The notes: generated from the letters alone by a model not told the origin. 64,000 bases of DNA from Mucilaginibacter hurinus (GCF_003324525.1 NZ_QGDC01000005.1:310001-374000), one strand, 5' to 3'. Counted from the first letter of the stretch, positions 26,820 through 36,174 are shown. Numbers and translations: made by a program.

Positions 26820-28532
26820 ATGCACCAGGATACGATAAATAAGTTTACTGGCTCTGAAAAACCTATTTGGTGGTTTTTGATATTGTGGACAGCCCTTAAC
26901 ACCATTCAGGCCTGCACGTTAGGCTTGCATGCTGATGAGGCTTATTACTGGCTGTATTCGCGGTTGCTTGATTGGGGCTACTTTGACCATCCGCCTATGG
27001 TGGCCTTATTTATACGAATTGGAGACAGCGTAGTGCATAGCGAACTTGGCTTGCGGCTTGTTAACATCTTATCAAGTACCGCATCGCTATACTTGTTGTG
27101 GCGTATTGTAAAAAATTACAATGCCAATACCCATTGGTTTATACTGGTGGCCGGCGGGATGTTTACACTTCACATTTATGGCTTTGTAACCACACCTGAT
27201 GGGCCGTTGTTGTTTTTTACTGTGCTTTTCTTTTATGTATACGGCGTGTATCTGTTACAAAACACATGGTGGCAGGCAGTGGTGTTGGGTGCTATAGTAG
27301 CTTGCCTGCTTTATAGTAAATATCACGCCGTATTACTTATCGGTTTTACCGTTTTATCAAATCCTAAACTATTAGTGCGGCGGTCGTTCTGGCTGGTAAC
27401 GGTGATTGCTGTTATGCTGTATTTGCCGCATATTTTATGGCAGATACGACATGATTATCCATCATTGGCCTATCACCTTTCCGACAGATCAGAGAAAATA
27501 TACCGCTTTGATTACAGTCTTAATTACATTATCTCCCAAATAGCTGTTGCCGGGCCGCTAATAGGCTGGATGTTTTTTTATAAAGGAATGATTTATAATA
27601 CTGCCGATGCGTTTACGCGCTGTTTAAAAGTGAATTTTATCGGCATAATGCTATTTTTTTTCCTTACATCTTTCAGGGGAGAGGTGCAATCACAGTGGAC
27701 TATTATCGCATTGCCGGCTTTAGCGGTATTGGTACTTGCAGGCTTTGCCGAAAAAGGGTTTCCCCCCGCTTGGTTTAGACGCCTGGCCGTAGCAAATATT
27801 TGCTTGATTTTAATCGTGAGGCTAGTTTTGGTAGCCCAGCCGCCATTTGTTAAAAATATACAAGCTGTAAAGGGCTTTTTTAATCACGACAAATGGGCGC
27901 GTACTATAAAAAGTAAAGTGGGTGATAACTGGCTGGTAATGAACGATGGTTTCCAGATGCCCGCACGGTATTGCTTTTATAACAACACGCTAAAATGTTT
28001 CTCTTATGATTCGCGCTATTACAGGCTCACCCAGTATAATATATGGCCCATGGAAGATAGTGTTCAGGGTAAAAAAGTGTATTATTTGTTGCATAACCCA
28101 ACCCCGGGTTTTGATACTATACAAACCGCAACCGGGCCATGGTATGGCACCTGGCTTGATGAAATGCGCAGTTACCAAAAGGTGAAGATAAAGACGACTG
28201 TAAAAAGCATTGTATCAACCCCGGAAAAGAGACATAAAGTGGTATTGATGATAGCTAATCCTTACGCTTTTCCTATTAGCTTCAGTAATTCCGGTTATAA
28301 GCACAGCGTTAGCCTTGAAGCGTGCTTTTTTGAATTAAAAAACGAGATAAATGTACAGCAGGCCGGAAGTGATTTTAATACTATTAATATTAAACCCGGC
28401 GGTTTTGCCCGTTATTACTTTAACGTTAACGCACCGGCGAAAAAGGGAAAGTATGACCTGTTCTTTTCCCTGCACACCCAACCTTTCAATGGCACTAAAA
28501 ACAGCAATGTTATAAGTTTTACGGTGGAATAA
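26820..28532 (+). CDS. Membrane glycosyltransferase, GT39/ArnT-like
   Basis: This is a 570-residue protein with about ten membrane segments. The first periplasmic loop has the acidic motif LHADEAYYWLYSR, followed by YFDHPPMVALFIRIGD, both typical of ArnT/PMT-type enzymes that transfer sugars from polyprenyl-phosphate donors. The C-terminal part (about 400-570) is soluble and periplasmic. The next gene starts 12 bp later. It could modify lipid A, a surface glycan or proteins. Confidence 0.88.
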   Translation: MHQDTINKFTGSEKPIWWFLILWTALNTIQACTLGLHADEAYYWLYSRLLDWGYFDHPPMVALFIRIGDSVVHSELGLRLVNILSSTASLYLLWRIVKNYNANTHWFILVAGGMFTLHIYGFVTTPDGPLLFFTVLFFYVYGVYLLQNTWWQAVVLGAIVACLLYSKYHAVLLIGFTVLSNPKLLVRRSFWLVTVIAVMLYLPHILWQIRHDYPSLAYHLSDRSEKIYRFDYSLNYIISQIAVAGPLIGWMFFYKGMIYNTADAFTRCLKVNFIGIMLFFFLTSFRGEVQSQWTIIALPALAVLVLAGFAEKGFPPAWFRRLAVANICLILIVRLVLVAQPPFVKNIQAVKGFFNHDKWARTIKSKVGDNWLVMNDGFQMPARYCFYNNTLKCFSYDSRYYRLTQYNIWPMEDSVQGKKVYYLLHNPTPGFDTIQTATGPWYGTWLDEMRSYQKVKIKTTVKSIVSTPEKRHKVVLMIANPYAFPISFSNSGYKHSVSLEACFFELKNEINVQQAGSDFNTINIKPGGFARYYFNVNAPAKKGKYDLFFSLHTQPFNGTKNSNVISFTVE

Positions 28533-28533
28533 A

Positions 28534-28541
28534 TACCTTTG
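28534..28541 (+). promoter_or_regulatory. -7 box TACCTTTG before the 28545 gene
   Basis: This exact TAnnTTTG match sits inside the 12-bp gap between two genes, ending 3 nt before the next ATG. It suggests a second, internal start of transcription with no leader. Confidence 0.4.
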
Positions 28542-28544
28542 CGC

Positions 28545-29567
28545 ATGTTTAAAAAGCTATACCTACTTTTAATTTTAAGCACAACAGCCGTTTCGGCCCT
28601 GGCGCAAAGCCTTGATGTAAATTTTAATGGTTTCGGCTTTTTAGATAACCGCGAATATAAAGCTTTTATACCACGCTCACGCACCTACTCAGGCACGCGA
28701 TTGGCGCTTGATATTGGCCTCAACCTTGACAGTGTGAACCGTTTTGTAGTGGGTGCTAATGGTATACATGAGTTTGGCGGGAAACCTTATTTTTTAAAGG
28801 TTGACCCGGTGGCTTATTATAATTATCACGCCAAACAATGGCAGTTTTACGCTGGGATGTTCCCGCGCGAAGGGCTGCTCACCGATTATCCGCGTTCGTT
28901 ATTGAATGACACGCTGCGCTATTACCGGCCCAACGTTGAAGGATTATTAACGCGCTTTACCAATGAGCATTTTACCGAAACGGTTTGGCTTGACTGGGTA
29001 AGCCGTCAAACAGCCTCAGATCGCGAGCAATTTATTTTTGGATTTTCAGGGAAATATAAACCGGCGGTTAACGGTATATTTTATGTTTCGCATTATTTTA
29101 TGCTGCTGCATGATGCCGGCGCGGAAATACCAGACCCTAACTATCCCTTGGGTGATAATGGCGCCGGACAGATACGGCTGGGACTTAACCTAACCGGCAA
29201 AACCTCGCTTGACTCTTTGTCTATTGAAGCAGGTGGTATGATGTCATTTGAGCGAAGGCAGCGAATAAGTGGTTTTAAAACGCCTGCCGGCTTTGTAGCT
29301 GCGGCGCATTTAAAGTATAAGCGATTTGAATTGCATGATGAGTTTTATGCAGGGCAGGGGCATCATGTAATTTACGGGGACTCGTATTATCTTAAAAAAA
29401 TATACAACCGCCTGGATATCATATACACACCGTTTCTGTTTAAGAATATTAAGGGACAGTTTATTTTCAGTTTTCACCAGTCGCCGGCACACCTTAATGA
29501 TAACCAGCAGGCATTTCGGATTGTAGCCGACCTGGGGCGCAAAACCCTTGTAAAATTTAAAAACTAA
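28545..29567 (+). CDS. Predicted outer-membrane beta-barrel protein
   Basis: I do not recognise the family. The 340-residue product begins MFKKLYLLLILSTTAVSALAQ, a signal peptide. The rest is a series of amphipathic strands alternating aromatic and polar residues, ending NDNQQAFRIVADLGRKTLVKFKN. I choose ATG 28545 rather than the in-frame TTG at 28539, which overlaps a promoter-like box. Its position between the GT39-like enzyme and a DUF2490 protein suggests a shared role at the cell surface. Confidence 0.75.
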   Translation: MFKKLYLLLILSTTAVSALAQSLDVNFNGFGFLDNREYKAFIPRSRTYSGTRLALDIGLNLDSVNRFVVGANGIHEFGGKPYFLKVDPVAYYNYHAKQWQFYAGMFPREGLLTDYPRSLLNDTLRYYRPNVEGLLTRFTNEHFTETVWLDWVSRQTASDREQFIFGFSGKYKPAVNGIFYVSHYFMLLHDAGAEIPDPNYPLGDNGAGQIRLGLNLTGKTSLDSLSIEAGGMMSFERRQRISGFKTPAGFVAAAHLKYKRFELHDEFYAGQGHHVIYGDSYYLKKIYNRLDIIYTPFLFKNIKGQFIFSFHQSPAHLNDNQQAFRIVADLGRKTLVKFKN

Positions 29568-29580
29568 TATAGCCTTACTT

Positions 29581-30294
29581 ATGAAAAAAATTTATGTATT
29601 ACTGTTAGTGTTATGCTTAAGCGCGGGCAGGCTTGCCGCTCAAAGTTCACAGCAATCCCTTTGGGGCGGGTTGTTTCATACCCATAAGCTTTCTAAACAT
29701 TGGGGATATGCCTTTGACGGGCAGTTTCGTTCAGCAGATGACGTAAAATACCTGCGTAATATTTTATTAAGACCATCAGTAGCTTATTATATTGATAATA
29801 ACCATGTGTTTAACCTGGGGTATGCATATATAGGTACTAACAGCCGCGATATTTCAGGCTCAAAAAGCTTTCGTGCCGAAAGCCGTACTTTCCAGCAATT
29901 TACGTTAACCCACAAAGTGTGTCCGGGCACTAATCTTTCACATCGCTTCAGGCTTGAACAGCGATACATGGGCGAGTCGGCCGACGGAGCTGATGATAAT
30001 TATTTTTCACAGCGCTTCCGTTATTTCATTCGCGCTGTAGTTCCCTTAAAAAAAGACTCGGTTTTCAGCAAAGGTTTGTTTTTGGGGCTGCAGAATGAAG
30101 TTTTCGTCAACATTCAAAATAAAGACAAGGTAAACGATAGTTTTTTTGATCAAAATCGTGCGTACATAGCTTTAGGTTACCGGTTCAGCAAAAAGTTCGA
30201 CATCGAAGCAGGGTACATGAACCAGTTCAGTAAGACATTCGGCGGTAATGTCACCAATAATATTTTGCAAGTGGCTTTGTACACAAGGTTGTGA
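29581..30294 (+). CDS. DUF2490-family protein
   Basis: This is a 237-residue exported protein with a signal peptide (MKKIYVLLLVLCLSAGRLAAQ). The mature part starts with QQSLWGGLFHTHKLSKHWGY, typical of DUF2490. Repeated beta strands with aromatic ends (RFRLEQRYMG, QRFRYFIRAV, ALGYRFSKKF) indicate a small beta-barrel in the outer membrane. It follows the previous gene by 13 bp. Function unknown. Confidence 0.88.
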   Translation: MKKIYVLLLVLCLSAGRLAAQSSQQSLWGGLFHTHKLSKHWGYAFDGQFRSADDVKYLRNILLRPSVAYYIDNNHVFNLGYAYIGTNSRDISGSKSFRAESRTFQQFTLTHKVCPGTNLSHRFRLEQRYMGESADGADDNYFSQRFRYFIRAVVPLKKDSVFSKGLFLGLQNEVFVNIQNKDKVNDSFFDQNRAYIALGYRFSKKFDIEAGYMNQFSKTFGGNVTNNILQVALYTRL

Positions 30295-30600
30295 TGTAAC
30301 CAGTGTCGCCGGTTATCGTGGAATAGTTATTCGTCGGGTCATAAGTCACTATTAACACCGGCCTATTCATATTTTAACAATAACAATTGCGGGCTGTGTC
30401 ATAGTTTATCAACGCTTTACCTTCGGTTGTAAAAGCGTTGGGTATATATGCTACTAATACTTTTAAATATATAAAACCAATTGCTGACAAAACACGCGAC
30501 AAAAAGCTAATTATCAGTAATGTTTTATAGATTTATTGTAACTTTAAAGATAGAAGCGTGCTTATCGCTTAACAACCGTATAAACCCTAAACCTGCACAT
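30295..30600. other. Intergenic region before the T9SS protein
   Basis: The 306-bp stretch has no gene. It holds a hairpin at 30410-30440 (9-bp stem CAACGCTTT / AAAGCGTTG plus two further pairs) without a T tract. A near-match -7 box, TAACTTTA at 30539-30546, gives a 50-nt leader. Confidence 0.45.
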
Positions 30601-33321
30601 ATGAAATGCCTACTAACCTTCGTTTTTATCCTGTTAAGTTTATCAGCTTTTACGCAAAAACCCATTATTACATCTTTTAGTCCAGCATCCGGGCCGGTTG
30701 GTACCCTTATTACTGCAACAGGTAAAGGTTTAGCCAATCCCACATCAGTGGTTGTCGGCGGTAAACCAGCAATTGTCGTTTCATCGGCTGCTACTAAACT
30801 TGTTGTAATGGTAATGCCGGGGGCCGTAACCGGTGCCGAATCAATTACCACATCGGGAGGAAAATTATCAACTTCAGGCAATTTTAAAGTGACAGCCACA
30901 CCATATCCGGGCAAACAACAGGGAGATAGGTTATTGGGCACAGGGAATATAGGGGCCGCCCGGCAGGGCAGTAGTGTTGACATTAGTGCCGATGGAAATA
31001 CGGCTGTAGTAGGTGGTGCCGATGATGATAATGGTAACGGGGCTGTATGGATGTACACTCGAATAAATGGCGGGTGGACGCAACAGGGACCAAAACTGGT
31101 GGGTAGTGGTGCTATTGGCGCGGCGCGGCAGGGTACTTCAGTCGCAATAAGTGCTGATGGTAATTTGGCTGTAGCCGGGGGCTCTGGAGACAATAAATTT
31201 CAAGGTGCTTTATGGCTGTTTGCCAGAAAAAACGGTGTCTGGTCACAACAGGGAACTAAATTAGTTCCACCTGCAGGTAGTTCAATTGGTTATGCTGTTG
31301 ATATTAGCGCAGATGGACGTACAATTGTTACGGGTAAGAGTGGTAGTGCATGTATTTTTAACTATATCAACGGCGCATGGAGTACCGGATTTAAATTAAC
31401 CCCGACTGACTTACCATATACACAATTTGATGCTAACCCTGAATTTGGTTGCGCGGTAGCAATCAGCGCCGACGGTACGACAGTAGCTGTTGGCGCACGC
31501 AAGTATGGACGAAATTACAACTGGGAGGGGGCAGCTTGTATTTTTGTACGCGATGGCAATGTTTGGGCACAACAAGGCCCCAGGTTGACAGCCGTAGGAG
31601 CTTTTGAAGAATCCGGCTTGGGCTCAGCTGTAGCGTTGAGCGCTGATGGTAATACAGTTGTAGTGGGCGCCTGGTATTATCTGAACCCTCATGGCGCTGC
31701 CTGGGTTTTCTCACGTACCGGTACTATTTGGTCGCCGAAAGGTCCTAAGCTAATTGCCGCCGAACAAGGTGATAGCCATATGGGTGCGTCGGTAGCAATA
31801 AGTGCTGATGGCAATACCATTGCGGCTGGTGGACCCAGTGAGAAAGGTGAAAGTGGGGTATGGATTTTCACTAAAAGCAACAATGGCTGGGTGCGTCAAA
31901 GTAACTACCTCACAAAGGCACTTAGTAAACTGTATCAGGAAACCAGCCAGGCCTTAGCATTAAGTGCTACAGGACACACGCTAATTGCGGGACTGCCAAA
32001 CGACTTTAACCTGCAGGGCGGGGCCAAGGTGTTTACACCGTTTCCGCCAAAGCGGAACCAAACTATTGCCTGGAAAGTAGACAAAACGACATTCACTTAT
32101 GGCGATAGCAATTTTCCATTCACTGTTACATCAACATCCGGCCTGCCGGTACGCATATTTAGCGATGCATATGAAGCCCCAGCTGTTATCGACATCATAA
32201 ATAATAAAATGCAAATTAATAGAGCGGGCACAATTACATTTACCGCAATACAGGAGGGTAATGATACTATTAATGCCGCAACACCTGCAACATTAACTTT
32301 TACTGTACAGAAGCTTCCCGTAGTGGCAAAAATCAATAATGTTTACGGGGTTGAAGGTGATGTTTTACCGCAATTCTCGGTCACCGCTACAGACCTGGTT
32401 AATGGTGACAAGCAGATTGATAAAATGTATATTACAACAACGGCTACCAAAAACTCGCCTCCGGGCAGTTACCCCCTAACAGGCTGGTCGTTATCTGAAA
32501 AATATGACGTTACCGTTAAGCCGGGTATTTTAACGATCTTTTCGGCGCAAACAGTTTACGCGCCGGTAGTAAAAACTTATGGCGACGCTGAATTTTATGT
32601 ATTTGGCGGCCATGTTCCCGAAGTTACTTACGGCACTAACAACGCGGAGATCAGGTTTGAAGGCAGCAAGGCGCGGATACTTAAAGCAACCACTAACGTC
32701 AACGAGTCTAAAGTATTTGTATCTTATAAAAACCAAACTATCTCGAAACCACTAACAATAAACAAGGCACCGCTTACAATTGCTGCAATTAATCAAACAA
32801 AAACCGAAGGATCAGCCAATCCGCCGCTTTCGGTTAGTTACAATGGTTTTGTATACGGCGAAACCAAAAATAACCTTGGTAGCCAGCCTATCGTCAGTAC
32901 AACGGCAACCATATCATCGCCTCCCGGTACATACCCTATAAATGTACGTGGGGCAACGTCTGATAATTACAGTTTCAACTATATAGCCGGCACCCTCACC
33001 GTTACAGCAGCACCAGGTGCGGTGGCGTTAAACGGGCTCGTTGTAAACCAGGCAGTGTCGCCAAATGGCGATGGGATAAACGATGTGCTCGCCTTTAACG
33101 GTATCGAAAAATATAGCGGTAACAGGCTAACGTTGATGAATAGCCGGGGCGCCAAAATATTTGAAACAGCAAATTATGGTATCACCGGACAGGCTTTTAA
33201 CGGCCGGTCAAATATCACTCAAGCTTTACAGCCCGCGGGTACATATTTTTATGTGCTTGAGTATATTGATAATGGTACTGCAAAAACGCAAAAGGGGTAC
33301 GTGGTTTTGAAATACGACTAA
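30601..33321 (+). CDS. Large exported protein with IPT, propeller-like repeats, MBG domains and T9SS sorting signal
   Basis: I start this 906-residue protein at MKCLLTFVFILLSLSAFTQ, a signal peptide; the frame is open 81 bp upstream. In order it has an IPT/TIG domain (PVGTLITATGKGL, about 20-95), six or seven FG-GAP-like propeller repeats (about 105-490) each around VAISADGNTxxVGG, three MBG-type Ig folds (about 490-810), and a C-terminal gliding-motility-associated sorting domain (VSPNGDGINDVLAFNG; last 90 residues). The last domain marks export by the type IX system (type B signal). It is likely a surface adhesin or a glycan-binding protein. Confidence 0.93.
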   Translation: MKCLLTFVFILLSLSAFTQKPIITSFSPASGPVGTLITATGKGLANPTSVVVGGKPAIVVSSAATKLVVMVMPGAVTGAESITTSGGKLSTSGNFKVTATPYPGKQQGDRLLGTGNIGAARQGSSVDISADGNTAVVGGADDDNGNGAVWMYTRINGGWTQQGPKLVGSGAIGAARQGTSVAISADGNLAVAGGSGDNKFQGALWLFARKNGVWSQQGTKLVPPAGSSIGYAVDISADGRTIVTGKSGSACIFNYINGAWSTGFKLTPTDLPYTQFDANPEFGCAVAISADGTTVAVGARKYGRNYNWEGAACIFVRDGNVWAQQGPRLTAVGAFEESGLGSAVALSADGNTVVVGAWYYLNPHGAAWVFSRTGTIWSPKGPKLIAAEQGDSHMGASVAISADGNTIAAGGPSEKGESGVWIFTKSNNGWVRQSNYLTKALSKLYQETSQALALSATGHTLIAGLPNDFNLQGGAKVFTPFPPKRNQTIAWKVDKTTFTYGDSNFPFTVTSTSGLPVRIFSDAYEAPAVIDIINNKMQINRAGTITFTAIQEGNDTINAATPATLTFTVQKLPVVAKINNVYGVEGDVLPQFSVTATDLVNGDKQIDKMYITTTATKNSPPGSYPLTGWSLSEKYDVTVKPGILTIFSAQTVYAPVVKTYGDAEFYVFGGHVPEVTYGTNNAEIRFEGSKARILKATTNVNESKVFVSYKNQTISKPLTINKAPLTIAAINQTKTEGSANPPLSVSYNGFVYGETKNNLGSQPIVSTTATISSPPGTYPINVRGATSDNYSFNYIAGTLTVTAAPGAVALNGLVVNQAVSPNGDGINDVLAFNGIEKYSGNRLTLMNSRGAKIFETANYGITGQAFNGRSNITQALQPAGTYFYVLEYIDNGTAKTQKGYVVLKYD

Positions 33322-33415
33322 CTAAGTAAGATATGACAATCAGATAGTCATAAATGGATAAGCTGTTCTGCGACTACCTTAACAATAGTATATTGGAGCA
33401 ATACTAAGCAGGTAG

Positions 33416-33768
33416 CTATAGCGTTTCCAGGACATCGGGATTCCTGGGCCGCCAGATGAGGTAGTAATAACCTAAAAAGAACATCCCTATAAAGAACGGC
33501 ACCAGTGCAAGGTGCTTATAGGTAAACCAGTCATAAATTACCAGGTGATCAAACCCTATAAATTCGCTTATCATCCAATATGAATTGGCCGATATCCAAA
33601 ATGTTATAGCCAGGTTATGGCATAGTTCCGACATCATTTTCCGGGTGCGATATCCTATCACAATGGAAATAATCAGTGTAGGAAATATCATTATTATACC
33701 GAGTGGTTTCCATATAAGGCACCAGCCTATATCCTTAAACAGCCAAAAACGATATGGAGATTTTCCAT
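33416..33768 (-). pseudogene. Small membrane protein with a likely one-base frameshift
   Basis: The intact downstream frame (33416-33691) encodes ITFWISANSYWMISEF and two or three hydrophobic segments. Coding character continues upstream of its first ATG (WLFKDIGW, LIWKPLGIIM) with no start. An ATG at 33768 in another frame reads MENLHIV, and the frames join if one T is added to the five-T run (A run at 33745-33749 on the plus strand), giving a 117-residue protein with FWLFKDIGW. It may be a true pseudogene, a sequencing error, or slippage. The family looks like an uncharacterised Bacteroidota membrane protein. Confidence 0.7.
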
Positions 33769-33875
33769 TTTGCGGTATTTAAGGGGAATAATGTATTGTG
33801 CCATAATGCAGCTAAAATAATAAGAAGGCCAGAGATTTATATATGTCTGATTGTATTATTCTTTGGGGGCAATGC

Positions 33876-35393
33876 TCATTTTGAAAAAACCTCTGAGTAT
33901 ATAACCCAAAAGCCAACTACAAACATGCCGGCACATGATATCCATAAAAATACGTCCCAAAGCCTGCCTGGCTTTAAGTCATCAACCATATAGCGGTACC
34001 TGAATGTTAAAGCTGCGAAACCCAGCATGGGCAACATCAGCGACTGGGCTACGCCTGACCACAGGACCATTGGCAGCGGTGCTTCAAACCACATATATAA
34101 ACCTAACGCACTCAGCGGCCATATAGCACTTACAACCCGGGCGCGGTAAGCGTTTTTGTTTTCGTCGGCGGATAATACACCAAACAGCTTAAGCCCGTCT
34201 ACTACCATCCGCGAGTTGCCTGCACCGGCCAGAAAAAAGGTAGAATAAAGCACAGCGATAGAACCTGTCACAAAAATAGTTTGCGCCCACGAACCAAATA
34301 CCGGTACGTACATTTCGCTCAGCGTCATAATAAGGTCGGTTTTCTCGGGCATTAACTTAATACGGCCCAGTACTGCCGCCCCCATTACGTAAAAAGCCAC
34401 CGTAGAAAAAGTATATACAACCATACAAGCCAGCGAGTCAATCCTCATTATTTTTATCCAGCCCTTTGCTCTTTTTATCCATTCAGCACTGCCGTCTTTT
34501 TTACCTGTAAACTTAGCATAGCCCTTTTCAATACACCAATAGGGATAGGTCATCAATTCTGACGAACTCATACCGATTAGCCCGAACGTAGCCAGGCCTA
34601 TGGCAACGCCACTGCCATCAGGAATATTAAACGACAATCCGCTTACCAGCTCATTCCATTTAATTGCCCATTTTTCATATGACTGCAGCATGCCGATATT
34701 TATGAACGATGTAACAGTAAACATAAACACCATAATGGTGGAAGCCCACTGAATAATATTAAACCGCCCGAAGTATAAAGTAACTGATGTAATTATGGCG
34801 ATAATGACCACCCAATATTTTACATCCGGTGGCGACTTAAGATGCATGGCTACAGGGATCTTTTTGTGTCCCTCTATGGTGCCGGTATTTGGTGATGAGT
34901 TGCTGTTAAGCGCGTAATTTACTTTGTAACGAATATTGTCGCTCACTTGCTGGTTATACACTTTGCCTTCTGTGGTAAGTGGCGCTATCATGGTCATGGC
35001 CTGGCCAACGCCGCCAAGTATGCCACCCTGCTGGGTAATGATAAGACAGGTCATACCTGCCCAATACCACAGTATCCAATTTGCACGCTTTGTACGCGGG
35101 CCGGGTATACCGTTTAAAGCGTCTAAAGGAGTTTTAGACCAGATTACCGTATGCCGGCCAAACTCTACCTGGGTAAATATTTTGATAATGCATCCGATAA
35201 GGATAAGCCACAATAGTGTGAAACCTGCCTCGGCACCTAATAGAGTAGTCGCAATTAACTCGCCTGATCCTACTATTGAACCGGCAATGATAATTCCCGG
35301 CCCGAGGTATTTTAGCGTTTTAAGAAATGACCGTGGCGGATCAATTACACTATTTGCGGCGGCTTGCTGATCTGCTTCCGTTTTCATAAACAA
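33876..35393 (-). CDS. Nramp-family transporter, divergent type
   Basis: This is a 505-residue, roughly 11-12 segment transporter of the LeuT/Nramp fold. The N-terminal GPGIIIAGSIVGSGELIATT aligns with TM1 of Nramp. The canonical DPGN is GSGE here, so both the metal-binding Asp and Asn are absent. The TM6 metal motif MPH is likewise replaced (IGMSSSELMTYPYW). It therefore belongs to an atypical clade; divalent metal transport by the classical site is doubtful. A soluble loop (about 125-175) is longer than usual. The frameshifted small gene follows on the same strand. Confidence 0.85.
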   Translation of the reverse strand: MFMKTEADQQAAANSVIDPPRSFLKTLKYLGPGIIIAGSIVGSGELIATTLLGAEAGFTLLWLILIGCIIKIFTQVEFGRHTVIWSKTPLDALNGIPGPRTKRANWILWYWAGMTCLIITQQGGILGGVGQAMTMIAPLTTEGKVYNQQVSDNIRYKVNYALNSNSSPNTGTIEGHKKIPVAMHLKSPPDVKYWVVIIAIITSVTLYFGRFNIIQWASTIMVFMFTVTSFINIGMLQSYEKWAIKWNELVSGLSFNIPDGSGVAIGLATFGLIGMSSSELMTYPYWCIEKGYAKFTGKKDGSAEWIKRAKGWIKIMRIDSLACMVVYTFSTVAFYVMGAAVLGRIKLMPEKTDLIMTLSEMYVPVFGSWAQTIFVTGSIAVLYSTFFLAGAGNSRMVVDGLKLFGVLSADENKNAYRARVVSAIWPLSALGLYMWFEAPLPMVLWSGVAQSLMLPMLGFAALTFRYRYMVDDLKPGRLWDVFLWISCAGMFVVGFWVIYSEVFSK

Positions 35394-35539
35394 GGTTTAA
35401 CGTTTGTAGGATGGTAAACCTAAAATAAAAAACTTGCAAACACAAGTTGCTTGATATTAGCCACTCAGGACACAGTGACTGAAGATTTTTGGTATCCCCG
35501 CATGGATATTTAAGATTTGCAGAGATCAGCGCGCAATTT

Positions 35540-35668
35540 TTAACCTTCCAAAGCTGCTAGCATCACAACCAAAACTACCGCAAGCGCCAGCCTGATAAAA
35601 ACACTGGATTTTTTCTTGGAGGACAGAAATTGAGGTAAATAACTTGAATTAGTATACAATTTATCCAT
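35540..35668 (-). CDS. Small single-pass membrane protein (42 residues)
   Basis: I do not recognise this peptide. It has a 20-residue polar, basic N-terminal part (YLPQFLSSKKKSS) followed by a hydrophobic segment (RLALAVVLVVMLAALEG) ending at the C terminus, a typical small inner-membrane protein with the N terminus inside. An exact TAnnTTTG box lies 21 nt upstream. No ribosome-binding-site test is useful in this phylum. Confidence 0.55.
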   Translation of the reverse strand: MDKLYTNSSYLPQFLSSKKKSSVFIRLALAVVLVVMLAALEG

Positions 35669-35689
35669 ATGGTTTATACTGATGGACGG

Positions 35690-35697
35690 CAAATATA
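35690..35697 (-). promoter_or_regulatory. -7 box TATATTTG for the small membrane protein
   Basis: This exact TAnnTTTG match on the minus strand lies 21 nt before the start codon of the 42-residue gene. No clear -33 TTTG is visible. Confidence 0.4.
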
Positions 35698-35818
35698 CAT
35701 TATTTAATCGATTTAGTATATCAGAAAGTTAAGCATGCAGCCAATTACGTACCGGGCATCAGGTATAATCAACAGGCAGTTTTTAGGGTTATATGCTAAA
35801 AAAACATACATTAGCGGC

Positions 35819-36127
35819 GTGAACTTCCTGTGCATCATACTGTCGTTTTACGTGATATTATTATCAGTTAAGCCATGCTGTACAAATGATTCATGTAATC
35901 AACAGACAACTGTTAAGGAATATCCCCAAAAAAATGCGGTGGACGATGACTGCTCGTCATGCTCACCATTTTACCGGTGTGGTAATTGCGCAGGCTTTAT
36001 AGCTTTGATGCAGGAAACGCAAAACTTACTAATAGCCGAATCTGCTCATTTCACCGGCACGATATATAAGCAGACATACCTACAGCAGGTGCCGCTAGCT
36101 ATATGGCAACCTCCGCGCTTAAGTTAA
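35819..36127 (+). CDS. Small Cys-rich exported protein before a TonB receptor (DUF6660-like)
   Basis: This open frame can start with ATG at 35735 (130 residues) or GTG at 35819 (102 residues). I prefer GTG because it opens directly on a signal-like hydrophobic stretch, NFLCIILSFYVILLSV. The mature part is rich in cysteines, including DDDCSSCSPFYRCGNCAGF, arranged as in small metal-linked proteins often found before TonB receptors in this phylum; the family name is from memory. It is 47 bp from the receptor, so it is probably in the same operon. Confidence 0.6.
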   Translation: MNFLCIILSFYVILLSVKPCCTNDSCNQQTTVKEYPQKNAVDDDCSSCSPFYRCGNCAGFIALMQETQNLLIAESAHFTGTIYKQTYLQQVPLAIWQPPRLS

Positions 36128-36174
36128 TATCATAAACGACAAAGTCGTACTCTTCGATTATTAACTTACAATGA

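Noticed and set aside
30525..31193. A 222-codon open frame opposite the T9SS protein
   Set aside because: It mirrors the repetitive propeller repeats on the other strand, has no recognisable domain and no start context.
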